Both the position numbers and the translations under genes were made by a program. DNA of 64,000 bases from Mycobacterium sp. 4858 (GTDB lineage: Bacteria > Actinomycetota > Actinomycetes > Mycobacteriales > Mycobacteriaceae). The notes beneath the pieces are model-generated. The model saw only the letters and a program-made list of their open reading frames with translations. It did not search any database and was not told the origin of the DNA. This document shows, piece by piece, positions 30,346-38,832 of the stretch. How positions within the stretch are numbered: position 1 is the first letter of the stretch; every line of letters begins with the position of its first letter. The stretch is from assembly GCF_900240975.1 (NCBI RefSeq), contig NZ_LT968775.1:558001-622000 (forward strand). The letters are read 5' to 3'.

Positions 30346-30771
30346 GTGACAACTACCCGATCGCGCGCACAAGTGCTGGCCGTGGGGGCGGCCGGTGTCG
30401 TGCTGGGAGCCGCGATGTTCGGCGGTGCCGTGCTGTCGGCGCCGCACGCATCGGCGTCGTGCAACATGAGCCCGGCCGACGACCAGTACATCAAGCTGCT
30501 GGCGCAGAACAAGATGGTGCACAACGCCGATTTCAACGACTGCAGCGAGGCCGCCGAGGGGCGTTGGTTCGCCAATCAGGTGCGGGCCAACCCGAACCCG
30601 TTCGGCGAGGCGCAGGAGCTGGTGAACATGATCACCAACACCACGCCGATGAGCCAGGCCCAAGCGGAGTGGGAGGTCGAGTCGGCGATCTATGTCTACG
30701 CGCCGGACTTGATCCCCAGGCTCAAGGATCAAGCCGCGCGGCAGGCGCCCGGGCAACCCGCGCCCGCATAG
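30346..30771 (+). CDS. DUF732 secreted protein, copy B
   Basis: A 141-residue paralogue of copy A with the same signal-peptide style (SAPHASA-SC) and the same conserved core: DDQYIKLLAQNKMVHNADFNDC and QELVNMITNTTPMSQAQAEWEVESA. The GTG start follows AAGGGGGTTCGGAGAA. The gap of 327 bp and the hairpin between copies suggest that each has its own promoter. The product is exported; function unknown. Confidence 0.88.
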   Translation: MTTTRSRAQVLAVGAAGVVLGAAMFGGAVLSAPHASASCNMSPADDQYIKLLAQNKMVHNADFNDCSEAAEGRWFANQVRANPNPFGEAQELVNMITNTTPMSQAQAEWEVESAIYVYAPDLIPRLKDQAARQAPGQPAPA

Positions 30772-30783
30772 GGGCCGCTCGCC

Positions 30784-32043
30784 TCATACCGCGGTCACGG
30801 CCACGGTCAACGCGACGCCGAATACCAGGGCGGCCGCGGCCGTGGCCGCGAGAAACCCGAGCCCGAAGCGGCGGCCGCCCGCGGTGAAGGCCAGCACCGT
30901 CTTGACGAGCAGATTGGAGCCGAGCGCGGCGGCGATGGCGACCAAGGCCGTGTCGACGGTGACGTCACCCTTGGCCGCCAGGCTGGCGGCGGCCACCGCC
31001 CCGGCGTGGGCGTCGGCGAGACCGGCGGCGAACGTGGCAAGCACCAGCCCCTGCGGGCCGAGCGCGGCGGCGCCCCACCGGCCGACGAGCAGGGCGAAGG
31101 TCAGTACCCCGGCCAGGATGAGGGCGGGCCGCAAGGTGAAAGGCCGGGTTTCCTTGGTCACTGCGGGGGTGTCGCCCTGCTCCGGCTTCTGTTGCTGGGC
31201 CCGGGTGCCGCCGCGGTAGACGAACGCGGCGACGCCGACGAGGACGAGCGCCGCGGCGACCACGGGAGGCCAGAGGCGGCGCAGCACGTCGACATCGACG
31301 AGCCCGATCACGATGAGCAGCTGCACGAAGGTAGCGAGGCTGGCCAGCAGGGCGCTGGCCAGCGGCGCACGCAAGCTTGGGGCGGTCCGGCTGAGCCTGC
31401 CCATCGACGCGGTCGTCGCGGTGGCCGAGACGAACCCGCCCGCCAAACCGGTGACCAGCAGGCCGCGCTCCGGCCCGAGCGCTCGAACGCCGATATAGCC
31501 CAACCAGCCGATACCGGTCAGCAGCACCACCAGCAGCCACACCTTCTCCGGATTCAGCACGCCGAAAGGTCCGAGCGGCCGATTGGGCAGCAGCGGCAGG
31601 ATCACGAACGCCACGACGAAAAACTTGATGGCGTCCTCTAGTTCGACGTCGCTGATGATTTCGCGGGCGAACCGATGGAGGCGGGTCTTCGAGACCAGCA
31701 GCCCCGCTACGACCACGGCGAGGGCCACGGCGACCGTCGGGCGGGTGTAGGCGACCGCACCGAGCAGGTAGGCGACGAGCGCGGCGAACAGTGTGGTGGT
31801 TCCCGGGTCTTTGGTGCTGGTGCGAAAGTAGGCGAGCCCCAGTAGCACCCCGATACCGACGAGACCGCCGAGCACGATCCACTGATTGAAGCTCGCGGCG
31901 ATGGCCCCGACCAGTGACAGGAGCGCGAACGAACGCGACCCGGCGGGAAGCTTGCGGCCGTGACTGCGTTCTCGCTCCAGGCCGAGCAGCAACCCGACGG
32001 CCAGCGCCACCAGGAACGGCTGGATTTGCTGCCAGCTCACCAC
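30784..32043 (-). CDS. MgtC/DUF4010-family membrane protein
   Basis: A 419-residue integral membrane protein with about 12 helices. The N-terminal part (PFLVALAVGLLLGLERE, SFALLSLVGAIAA) matches the MgtC/SapB group, and the C-terminal half matches DUF4010 (GLADAHAGAVAAASLAAKGDV). Start GTG 32043 has AGGAG 5 to 6 nt upstream. Family members are linked with magnesium stress and membrane homeostasis; the exact role here is unknown. It converges with DUF732 copy B, the stops being 13 bp apart. Confidence 0.82.
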   Translation of the reverse strand: MVSWQQIQPFLVALAVGLLLGLERERSHGRKLPAGSRSFALLSLVGAIAASFNQWIVLGGLVGIGVLLGLAYFRTSTKDPGTTTLFAALVAYLLGAVAYTRPTVAVALAVVVAGLLVSKTRLHRFAREIISDVELEDAIKFFVVAFVILPLLPNRPLGPFGVLNPEKVWLLVVLLTGIGWLGYIGVRALGPERGLLVTGLAGGFVSATATTASMGRLSRTAPSLRAPLASALLASLATFVQLLIVIGLVDVDVLRRLWPPVVAAALVLVGVAAFVYRGGTRAQQQKPEQGDTPAVTKETRPFTLRPALILAGVLTFALLVGRWGAAALGPQGLVLATFAAGLADAHAGAVAAASLAAKGDVTVDTALVAIAAALGSNLLVKTVLAFTAGGRRFGLGFLAATAAAALVFGVALTVAVTAV

Positions 32044-32213
32044 GACTCCTATTCAGCAGACCCGTCCTCGTCACCCGTCGACAACTTAGCCCGCACACCA
32101 CTGGAAACGCGGTATCGGCTGGATAGCCTTACTCGATACGCAACAGCGGCATCGCGGGTGTCTGACAAGCCATCATCTGTCGGTCCGCTTACCAGTCGAG
32201 TCATCCATGAGGA

Positions 32214-33098
32214 TTACCGGCTGATGTCGGACAGCCACGGGCTAAGAATTTCGGCGAGCATGGCCGGCGCCTCAAGGTGCGGGAGGTGACCGGTGTCGAC
32301 GAGCTTGTACTGTTTGGGCTCATTGGCAGCGGCATAGACCAGCTCCGACTGCCGTGGGGGTTGAAGATGATCGTTCCGTCCCTGGATAACCAATAGCGGT
32401 TTGTGCAGGCCGCGCACCGCCTCCGTGCCGTCCCAAGTTTGCAGTAGGGCGCGCAAGGCGGGCGCGGAGAGGCGCCTGGCGTCGGGGATGAGCGGATCGC
32501 GTCGGATCACCGAGAGCCACGCGGGGTCGTCGATCAGCTGCTCGTATTTGAGGAATGGGTTGACACTGATCCGGATCGGAGCGACCGGCGCGAAAAGCTG
32601 CAGCAGGGCGAACAACGCGCGGCGATAGGGTGTGCTGAGTGCCCACTCGGTCGCCCGCGCCGGAGTGTTGGCGGCGGCGACACCGATGACGCGCTCATCG
32701 CGGGCGCCTGCCATTATCGCGATCATCGCACCTAGGCTGTTGCCGAACAGGCCGATCGGCCCCCCGTGGCGTTGCCGTAGGAAGTCGATTGCCGCCACGG
32801 TGTCGGCGACAAGTTCGTCGAGCGTCCAACGGCCGCGTGGTCCGCTGCTGCGGCCATGTCCGCGAAAGTCGAAACTGAGCGAGTTCATGCCCCGGCGAGC
32901 CAATTCGGTGGCGAGCGGCTCATATTCGAAGGTGTGAAAACCCAGCCCGCAGAGCAACACGACAGTCGGCGCGTCGTCGGCCTGGTACCGAAGTCGGCCG
33001 TGAAGGCCAAGGACTCCTGATCGGAAGCCGATCGTTTCGACCTCGTCGCGTGTGGGTTGGATCAGCTTCGAGATGTCTTGTGGCACTCGACCCCTCAT
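32214..33098 (-). CDS. Alpha/beta hydrolase (serine hydrolase)
   Basis: A 294-residue cytoplasmic hydrolase. The oxyanion/early strand region reads VVLLCGLGFHTFEYEPLA, the nucleophile elbow is GNSLGA, the acid lies in QGRNDHLQPPR, and the histidine is in DTGHLPHLEAP. DFRGHGRSSG is typical of the monoacylglycerol-lipase and carboxylesterase group. The substrate is unknown. It borders the lower-GC accessory stretch on its right. Confidence 0.83.
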   Translation of the reverse strand: MRGRVPQDISKLIQPTRDEVETIGFRSGVLGLHGRLRYQADDAPTVVLLCGLGFHTFEYEPLATELARRGMNSLSFDFRGHGRSSGPRGRWTLDELVADTVAAIDFLRQRHGGPIGLFGNSLGAMIAIMAGARDERVIGVAAANTPARATEWALSTPYRRALFALLQLFAPVAPIRISVNPFLKYEQLIDDPAWLSVIRRDPLIPDARRLSAPALRALLQTWDGTEAVRGLHKPLLVIQGRNDHLQPPRQSELVYAAANEPKQYKLVDTGHLPHLEAPAMLAEILSPWLSDISR

Positions 33099-33393
33099 TT
33101 CGGCTTCCGGTCACGACTACTCGCGTCCCCGAGTGTGCCGCGGTTGCTACGACGCGGATGAGGGCCTTTGGGCAGCGGGAAAGGGGTCTTTGGCCCTCGA
33201 ATCCCGTCGGCTAAAGCAGGCGTGACTGGCTGGCGCACACCGAGATCCGCGACCTACCCGCGAGTTCATTTCCTTACAAATCGATTGGGGCCGGTCGGCA
33301 GTAATAGATACCGGTTCGTGGGGTCGCAGGCCCTGCACCCGGCCTAGAGGCATGTTGTCAATCCGATTGCGGCCGCCGCGACAGGCTACGTCC

Positions 33394-33849
33394 TCAACTT
33401 AGGTCTGTGGCCAGAATGGCGTCGACAGTTTTCATGTGGAGAGTTGCCTGCTGCATAACTGAATCGGCATTCGCCAGATCGGCTGAGGTGCTGTTTGGCC
33501 CAAGCGACATACAGATGTGCATCGCGGCGTGAACGTCATCGATCTCTGACTGCAACGCAGTAGTCAGTGCTGGATCCGGCGTAGGCAAGTGGGCCTGGAG
33601 GTTGATGGCTAATTCGTCGTGGGCCGATGAACACGCTGACCGCGTAGCGGCAACGTCCTTGGCGTTGATCGCATCAATCATCGCCTGCATATAGTTCCTC
33701 GTATTGTCGAAGTGCACTTTGGCCTGTGCATACCATTCGGGGACGCCGGGGTAGACGGCGTCAGCGATTGCAGGTGTCCCCACAGCGAAAAGAACCGCAG
33801 CCGCGACAGCGGCGGCACCCAAGCGCTTGTGAATGTTGTGCCTGAACAT
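33394..33849 (-). CDS. Small secreted protein, unknown family
   Basis: A 151-residue exported protein: the signal peptide reads MFRHNIHKRLGAAAVAAAVL then a TPAIADA cleavage region. The mature part is helical with two cysteines (ACSSAHDELA and HICMSLGPNS). AAAGGAAAG precedes ATG 33849. Base composition is clearly lower in GC than the backbone, as in the next gene, and both lie next to an integrase remnant and a tRNA, suggesting an older transferred segment. I do not recognise the family. Confidence 0.68.
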   Translation of the reverse strand: MFRHNIHKRLGAAAVAAAVLFAVGTPAIADAVYPGVPEWYAQAKVHFDNTRNYMQAMIDAINAKDVAATRSACSSAHDELAINLQAHLPTPDPALTTALQSEIDDVHAAMHICMSLGPNSTSADLANADSVMQQATLHMKTVDAILATDLS

Positions 33850-34024
33850 GACTGAACTTTCCTTTTTTGGGCTGTGTTTTGGGTGCGAACGATGCGGCCT
33901 CAGCAGCACCTTTGATAGGGATGTGTGGGTGCCTTCGGGTGGTGCGCAGCATCCGGGGTGTTCGGGTCGTGAGCACCGCCTGCCGGTTGCAGCGCAGCTC
34001 GGCTGCGAGGCTCTTCGGCATGAC

Positions 34025-34330
34025 TCAGCGGGCCACAAACTGAGATTGGTCACCTGCGTCCCCGGGTTGCTTGCTTTGCCCATCCATCGCGAACGTTGCC
34101 GGCTTCTGCGGCTGCTCTTGAGGTTTGGAGATCCACCCGACGTACCCGAGTGCCAGACTGGCCACGGAGTACACAGCGGCCTCGGTCCACATGTATCCGA
34201 CACCCCAGCTTCTGCCGAGGAAGACGGGCTCGTCGACGATGCCGCGTTTTGTCGCCACGGCATACGCGGCATGTACGTAAGCCAGTGCGGCACACGATCC
34301 AGACAAGAATTTGCAGACGTCGCGCTTCAT
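34025..34330 (-). CDS. Small membrane protein, unknown
   Basis: A 101-residue protein with probably two membrane segments: CAALAYVHAAYAVATK and AAVYSVASLALGYVGWI, then a polar C-terminal tail rich in Gln and Pro. AAAGGAAAC sits just before ATG 34330, the same kind of site as in the neighbouring secreted-protein gene. Low GC and location next to the tRNA point to acquired DNA. Function unknown. Confidence 0.6.
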   Translation of the reverse strand: MKRDVCKFLSGSCAALAYVHAAYAVATKRGIVDEPVFLGRSWGVGYMWTEAAVYSVASLALGYVGWISKPQEQPQKPATFAMDGQSKQPGDAGDQSQFVAR

Positions 34331-34615
34331 GTTGCGTTTCCTTTATGGCTAGCTACAGGTCATTTACGACCTAGTCGGATCGGCGTTGCTGGACCTTTCG
34401 GTCGCAGCTGGAACGGTGCCGCATTCGGCCTTCTCGCGTTCCCGCTCACTGTGCGTGCTGGGTCGGGTGAGCATGAAGAATGAATTTGTCGAAGGCACAC
34501 GTACTGGTATTCAACCCGTCCCCTTCCAGGCCTCGACGCCCTAAATTGCAGCTTCAGTCTCGATGCCCGTCCATACGCTCGCTAGAGCCCGAAGTCCCTA
34601 GCGGCCAGGGAACCC

Positions 34616-34852
34616 CGTCCGCACACCACGGCATCGCTCGCGATCAGTGCGGGCGCTAATGTCGAGGTCGTGCAGAGGCTACGAGGACACGCCACTGCGC
34701 TCATGACCTTGGACTGTTATGGCCACCTGCTCAGCGACGACCTCGCGGGCGTGGCAGATGCCCTTGGACAGGCCATTGAAGGCGCTGCGGTGTCACTGCG
34801 GTATTCGGAAGCTGATCCAGTTAGAGTCGAGAACATATCCGCAGCTAGTTAG
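34616..34852 (+). pseudogene. Tyrosine-integrase C-terminal remnant
   Basis: The frame encodes HTTASLAISAGANVEVV, then GHATALMTLDCYGHLL and a DDLAGVADAL tail. This matches the last part of a phage-type integrase: the second catalytic histidine (GHA) and nucleophilic tyrosine (CYGHL) are present, but the catalytic domain upstream is missing or scrambled. The stop at 34852 is 4 nt before the tRNA. It records a previous integration event near this tRNA, distinct from the intact element to the right. Confidence 0.72.
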
Positions 34853-34856
34853 CATA

Positions 34857-34930
34857 GGGGCGGTAGCTCAGTTGGTTAGAGCCGCGGACTCATAATCCGT
34901 TGGTCGCGGGTTCGAGCCCCGCCCGCCCCA
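34857..34930 (+). tRNA. tRNA-Met (CAU anticodon)
   Basis: Cloverleaf of 74 nt: acceptor GGGGCGG pairs with CCGCCCC, anticodon loop CTCATAA (anticodon CAT), T-arm GCGGG-TTCGAGC-CCCGC, discriminator A. CCA is not encoded. It could be elongator tRNA-Met or a CAU-type tRNA-Ile (lysidine-modified). Its 3' half is the integration target of the neighbouring element, which supplies the present 3' half. Confidence 0.88.
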
Positions 34931-34933
34931 CCG
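34888..34933 (+). repeat. attL: 46 bp direct repeat in tRNA 3' half
   Basis: A 46 bp sequence from the anticodon loop to three bases past the tRNA end. It recurs exactly at 41151-41196. The bases before the two copies differ (g versus a) and the bases after them differ, so the repeat limits are clear. This is the classic attachment-core arrangement left by a tyrosine recombinase using a tRNA. Confidence 0.9.
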
Positions 34934-35004
34934 ATAGTTGCTGCAGCTAGAGCGCCTGTTGTGACCTCTGTGGGCGGTCGGCGGGCCTCCGACTTGACCC
35001 AAAT

Positions 35005-35023
35005 TTGCGCAAGTCTTACGCAA
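35005..35023 (+). repeat. Left arm-type site pair (TTRCGCAA x2)
   Basis: TTGCGCAA (35005-35012) and TTACGCAA (35016-35023) are direct copies with an 11 bp period, 72 nt inside the attL core. The same pair occurs in the same orientation near the other end (40968-40986). This is what integrase arm-binding sites look like in tyrosine-recombinase attP regions. Confidence 0.55.
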
Positions 35024-35097
35024 ACTGATGGTGCAGCCGAGGTACAAACCGGCGTTGGCAAACCGTCATTGTCGGCGGTTCGGCGTACCGTGCAGCC

Positions 35098-36213
35098 GTG
35101 GATACTGGTTTCAGCGCACAGCAGCTCTACTCGGCGTGCAGGTTAGAGGCGACGCATCACTTCTCAAGTGATGGAACCCATTGCACCGACCTTGCAGGAA
35201 CCGGATTTCTCGTGGAGTTTCCCACCGGCGACAATCGTTTGGCATTGGTCACCAATCGCCACATAGTTGATGCCGTCTTCTACAACGAGTTGGAAAATAA
35301 AGGGTCAACGATAAAGTCGATCAAGATGCAATGGTGGCAAAGTAAGGAATTGCGATGCGAGCATATCATTACCGATCCAAAGCCGCTATATCACGCGGAC
35401 TCTTTGCTTGACGTTGCAGTTATTCCGATTGCATCGACGCCGGAAGCACCATTAGAGGCTACCGCTGAAATTTATGGTGACATAGCGAAATTCATCGCTG
35501 AAAATAGTCCAACTGACATCACGCTAAACCATGCGATCAGTTGGGAAATGCTCTTGAAATGCGAAAAACTGTGGCCACAACTACAACCGGGAGAGTTCGT
35601 TGTCTTCCCTGGTTATCCTATCTGGTACGACCAGCTGCAGATAAGACCAGTGATGCGCTCCGGCTTGATCGCTAGTGATCCGCAAACCGACTACCGCTCG
35701 GGCAAAGGTGCGCCCGCAAAAGAGGATAGTAATCATCAGGTATTATTCGATGCCTTCTCAACAAGCGGCAACTCAGGAAGTCCTGTATACGTTGCCCAAC
35801 GCGGCATGGCTCCGATGGACTTCCTGATCCCTACGGGCGACGGCAAAACTGCCGCTCGGGCACAAATCGGATCTAAGAACTATCACCAGTCGTTCCTCAT
35901 TGGAATCAACGCGAGCCACTACAACGACACCGGAATACCGCGCCCTAACGAACATGCCGGACTGTCTCGAATGCATAAACTTTCAGTCATCATGGACATC
36001 TTGCGGGCCAACCAAGCTTCGCACGGTCCCGATTCCCGAAAGATGAGCATCGTCATACGCATTCCTGACAAATCGAAGCGCAAAGCCGCCACGGCAATCC
36101 GCGAACAATCAATTATGGCTCTACGCCAAGAGGGCAATTCTCTAAAGGCGATTGCTGCCGAAGTTGGCTGTTCTACCAGCACTGTGAGCCGGGTCATCAA
36201 GAAGCATTCTTAG
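35098..36213 (+). CDS. Trypsin-like serine protease fused to C-terminal helix-turn-helix
   Basis: A 371-residue protein. The first 300 residues form a trypsin-like peptidase: catalytic His55 (VTNRHIVD), Asp105 (LLDVAVIPI) and Ser226 (TSGNSGSPV) are all present, and no signal peptide is visible, so it is cytoplasmic. Residues about 337-368 form a compact helix-turn-helix (QEGNSLKAIAAEVGCSTSTV) like those of resolvases or sporulation-type regulators. A protease carrying its own DNA-binding domain is uncommon. GTG 35098 has no Shine-Dalgarno site; a TACCGT hexamer 6 nt before it suggests a leaderless transcript. First gene of the element, divergent from nothing and probably expressed alone. Confidence 0.83.
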   Translation: MDTGFSAQQLYSACRLEATHHFSSDGTHCTDLAGTGFLVEFPTGDNRLALVTNRHIVDAVFYNELENKGSTIKSIKMQWWQSKELRCEHIITDPKPLYHADSLLDVAVIPIASTPEAPLEATAEIYGDIAKFIAENSPTDITLNHAISWEMLLKCEKLWPQLQPGEFVVFPGYPIWYDQLQIRPVMRSGLIASDPQTDYRSGKGAPAKEDSNHQVLFDAFSTSGNSGSPVYVAQRGMAPMDFLIPTGDGKTAARAQIGSKNYHQSFLIGINASHYNDTGIPRPNEHAGLSRMHKLSVIMDILRANQASHGPDSRKMSIVIRIPDKSKRKAATAIREQSIMALRQEGNSLKAIAAEVGCSTSTVSRVIKKHS

Positions 36214-36921
36214 ATGGACGGCCCGCGCGGCAGCCTGGCATGCAGGTACGAATCGTCCATCTGCGCCGTCTAAACCGGTATCGATGAGGTTAGATATGCC
36301 GCCCCGGAATTTGAGTTATTTGCCTCTGACGACCCCGCCGTGGTTGCGGCGCTCGCGTCACTGCCACACTGGCCGCCATCGGCTGCCGCCAGGCCACGCA
36401 GATGCCCGTTCTGGCCGCGCAGCGTAGGTCCCTAGCAGCCGGTTTTCGACTTGGCTGCTGGAAGCCAGGTGCCAAAGGGCCGGATTGAACAGTAACGCGA
36501 TTCAAAGCCACAGATTGAACCATGCCGATTAGCCAGGCTGCCCCACGCAACCGGCGGGGGGCGGCGAGCCACTCAAGTTCACACGTGAACCTGTCTGCCA
36601 GTAGACAAGTTGGCCCGGCCCGGCATTCAGAGCTCTTGAACGGCGCCTATGATCTTGTCCGGTTGTGGCGACTTGGCGCAATAATCTTGCGGGAACCCTT
36701 CAGGCGAACCGAACTCGCTCGCGGTATCGAACCGTTCGCGAAGCTGCGCTTCACCGATAGGCACAGGATCATTATCGGCACCTAGCGGGTATCCGGTGCA
36801 TCGATCACTTCGGGACATCTGGAATCTCGTAGTCGCCGGCGACCTTGACTACGGCACGTGGGGGAGCAGCCTGGCAAGTCAGCACCATTCAAAAAGTTCT
36901 AGCGCGTGGAGGTAAGTAGTC
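36214..36921. other. Regulatory gap between protease and integrase, two dyads
   Basis: About 700 bp without a gene I can support. It holds two adjacent inverted repeats: GTTCACACGTGAAC (36577-36590) and TGTCTGCCAGTAGACA (36592-36607). Near 36483-36530 GATTGAAC occurs twice and GATTCAA once, echoing the GATTCAA copies near attR. These may be operators for the helix-turn-helix protein or an integrase accessory-site cluster. GGAGGT precedes the integrase ATG at 36922. An excisionase gene could be hidden here but none was recognised. Confidence 0.45.
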
Positions 36922-38226
36922 ATGGCATACATTCGGGAGCTACCCAACGGGAAGTTTCGCATCCTCTGGCGCGAGAACGCCCAAGATGACTACGGTTCAC
37001 CGATCAAGGGTCAGTACCGCCAGCGCTCCGAAACAGTTGCTACGGCCAAAGAAGCCGAGCGCCGCAAGATCGACATAGAGCGTGAGATTGAATCCGGGCA
37101 CGACCCTTCCGCTAGACGCGACAAGGCCGTGACCCCGCTGGGAACGTATGCCGCCCGCTACTTCGATGCTGCTGCGCCAACCATGGGCGATGCGACCCTG
37201 GTCGGGTACCGCAAGCTCTACCATCGCCACATTGCCGATGCCTTCGGATCTAGACCCATCGGATCAATCCTGCCTAGCGACGTCTCAGCGTGGTTCTCTG
37301 ATCTGTTAGCGGGGGATTCCAACCGCTATGCCAACTCGCAAGATGATTCCGATGAGCGAGAACTAGCTAAACGAAGCCCCAAGACCGCCAAGCAAGCCCT
37401 TGGTGTCCTGCGGCGCATCTGTGCGGTCGCGGTTCTGGACAACGCCATCATGGCGAATCCCGCCTTGGTGAAGCTCACAACCTCGTCTAAGCGACGAGCG
37501 TCCAAGTTTCGCCATACTCCGCTTACAGGTAGCCAAATCATCGCCTTGGCCGATCACGTCGCAAATAGGGGTCTACCGGCCTACGGGCTGTTCGTCACTT
37601 TTGCCGGCTTCACCGGCTTGCGTGCCTCTGAGTTGGCGGGTCTGGAGATCCGCGATGTGGTCCTGACTGATTCGGGCGGGTCGGTGCGGGTTGAGCGGGC
37701 CAAAACCAAGCGCGGCGGCAAGTGGGCAACAGAACCGCTCAAAACGGATGAGTCGGCGCGAACGGTGCCGCTAGAGCACTGGCTAGCCCAAGACCTACGG
37801 GGTTACCTTGCCAACCACCCGCGAGCAGATGAACCGACAGCGCCGTTGTTCCCCGGCCGGTTGGATCTAGCCGCCGCGAAAGCGCAGGGGAGAAACGTCA
37901 AGGTTTCGGGGGAGCGGTTCGATTGGTCTCGACCGGTTGACCCATCGAATTTCTACAAACGATTCATGCAACCTGGCGAGGCCGCGCTGGGTCTGCCAGC
38001 GGCACGGTTTCATGACTTGCGGCATAGCTTCGCGGTCAATCTGCTCTCGGCCAATCCAGCCGTTGACTTCAAGCGGGTGTCAAAGTGGCTAGGGCACAGC
38101 AGCTTCACGCTGACGTTGGACGTTTACGGCGACTACATCAATGACGACGTTTCCCAGCCCGCAGGTCTGGCGAGGCCTGTGGCAGTGCAATCGAATGTAG
38201 TGCCGTTGAACAGGCGCAACGCATGA
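36922..38226 (+). CDS. Tyrosine recombinase / integrase of the element
   Basis: A 434-residue phage-type integrase. N-terminal AP2-like arm-binding part (MAYIRELPNGKFRILWRE), SAM-like core-binding domain, then the catalytic domain with complete residues: Arg234 (GLRASEL), Lys in the beta-hairpin (AKTKRGGK), His364-x-x-Arg367 (HDLRHSF), His392 (LGHSS) and nucleophile Tyr402 (LDVYGDY). It should integrate and excise the element at the tRNA repeats. The stop overlaps the ATG of the UDG-like gene (ATGA), so the two are translationally coupled. Confidence 0.93.
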   Translation: MAYIRELPNGKFRILWRENAQDDYGSPIKGQYRQRSETVATAKEAERRKIDIEREIESGHDPSARRDKAVTPLGTYAARYFDAAAPTMGDATLVGYRKLYHRHIADAFGSRPIGSILPSDVSAWFSDLLAGDSNRYANSQDDSDERELAKRSPKTAKQALGVLRRICAVAVLDNAIMANPALVKLTTSSKRRASKFRHTPLTGSQIIALADHVANRGLPAYGLFVTFAGFTGLRASELAGLEIRDVVLTDSGGSVRVERAKTKRGGKWATEPLKTDESARTVPLEHWLAQDLRGYLANHPRADEPTAPLFPGRLDLAAAKAQGRNVKVSGERFDWSRPVDPSNFYKRFMQPGEAALGLPAARFHDLRHSFAVNLLSANPAVDFKRVSKWLGHSSFTLTLDVYGDYINDDVSQPAGLARPVAVQSNVVPLNRRNA

Positions 38227-38828
38227 CCGGCATGAACAGACACCAGCGCCGCCGAGACCTTGCCATAACGATTGAGCAGTGCAGCAAGTGCGATGGATTG
38301 AACGAACCGGGTAAGACAGAAGCCGCACCGGGCTTCGGCTCTATTCGTTCGCCGGTCGTGATTGTGGGTCAAAGCCTCTGCGAAAAGTGCATGGACACAA
38401 AAGTTCCGTTCACCGGCGGCAGTGGCCGTCTTATCGACGCGAGCCTACAAATTGCCGGATTGTACAAGCCCGACATTTTTATCACCAACGTCGTTCACTG
38501 TCACCCGCCGCCCGAGGCAAAAAAATCGCACCCCGAATGGATCGAGAATTGTAAGGATTACTTGTTTGAAGAGCTAGAGATTGTCAGGCCAAAGCTAGTG
38601 ATCGGGTTAGGTGGAGACGCGGAAAATACCATGTTGAAGGAGTATGGCGATGTAGAGAAGCTGCCGTGGCAGCCGTTTACCGCTCCCAAAACTAAAGCGC
38701 CGAACAATCGGCACTATCTTTTTATGCCGCATCCATCATGGATCTTGAGGCAGCACGATGATTCTCTTGAGCAGCAGTACATTGCTGGTTTGGCTAGCGC
38801 GTTGCGGTGGGCTTTCGATGCCCGTTAG
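38223..38828 (+). CDS. Uracil-DNA-glycosylase-superfamily protein, iron-sulfur type
   Basis: A 201-residue protein of the UDG family 4/5 type. It has the N-terminal C20-x2-C23 pair, motif GQSLCEKCMDTKVPFTGGSG in place of the usual GExPGxxED, the FITNVVHCHPP strand with C93, C110, and a MPHPSWILR motif (His170) near the end. C20, C23, C93 and C110 probably bind a [4Fe-4S] cluster; C53 and C56 are an extra pair. The KRRIH loop of mycobacterial UdgX is absent. Family enzymes remove uracil or damaged bases; here it may recognise foreign or modified DNA. Starts inside the integrase stop. Confidence 0.75.
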   Translation: MTGMNRHQRRRDLAITIEQCSKCDGLNEPGKTEAAPGFGSIRSPVVIVGQSLCEKCMDTKVPFTGGSGRLIDASLQIAGLYKPDIFITNVVHCHPPPEAKKSHPEWIENCKDYLFEELEIVRPKLVIGLGGDAENTMLKEYGDVEKLPWQPFTAPKTKAPNNRHYLFMPHPSWILRQHDDSLEQQYIAGLASALRWAFDAR

Positions 38829-38832
38829 TAGC

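Noticed and set aside
34025..34330. Small membrane gene as the antitoxin or toxin of a TA pair with 33394-33849
   Set aside because: The partner has a signal peptide and the genes are 175 bp apart, so TA architecture is not supported.
36522..36785. Plus-strand 87-codon ORF before the integrase
   Set aside because: Arg/Ser-rich, spans the two dyads, and has no supporting start signal.
36627..36818. Minus-strand ORF of 63 codons in the integrase leader
   Set aside because: Composition looks protein-like but there is no ribosome-binding site, no recognised family and it overlaps a plus-strand ORF of similar quality; not enough to call an excisionase gene.
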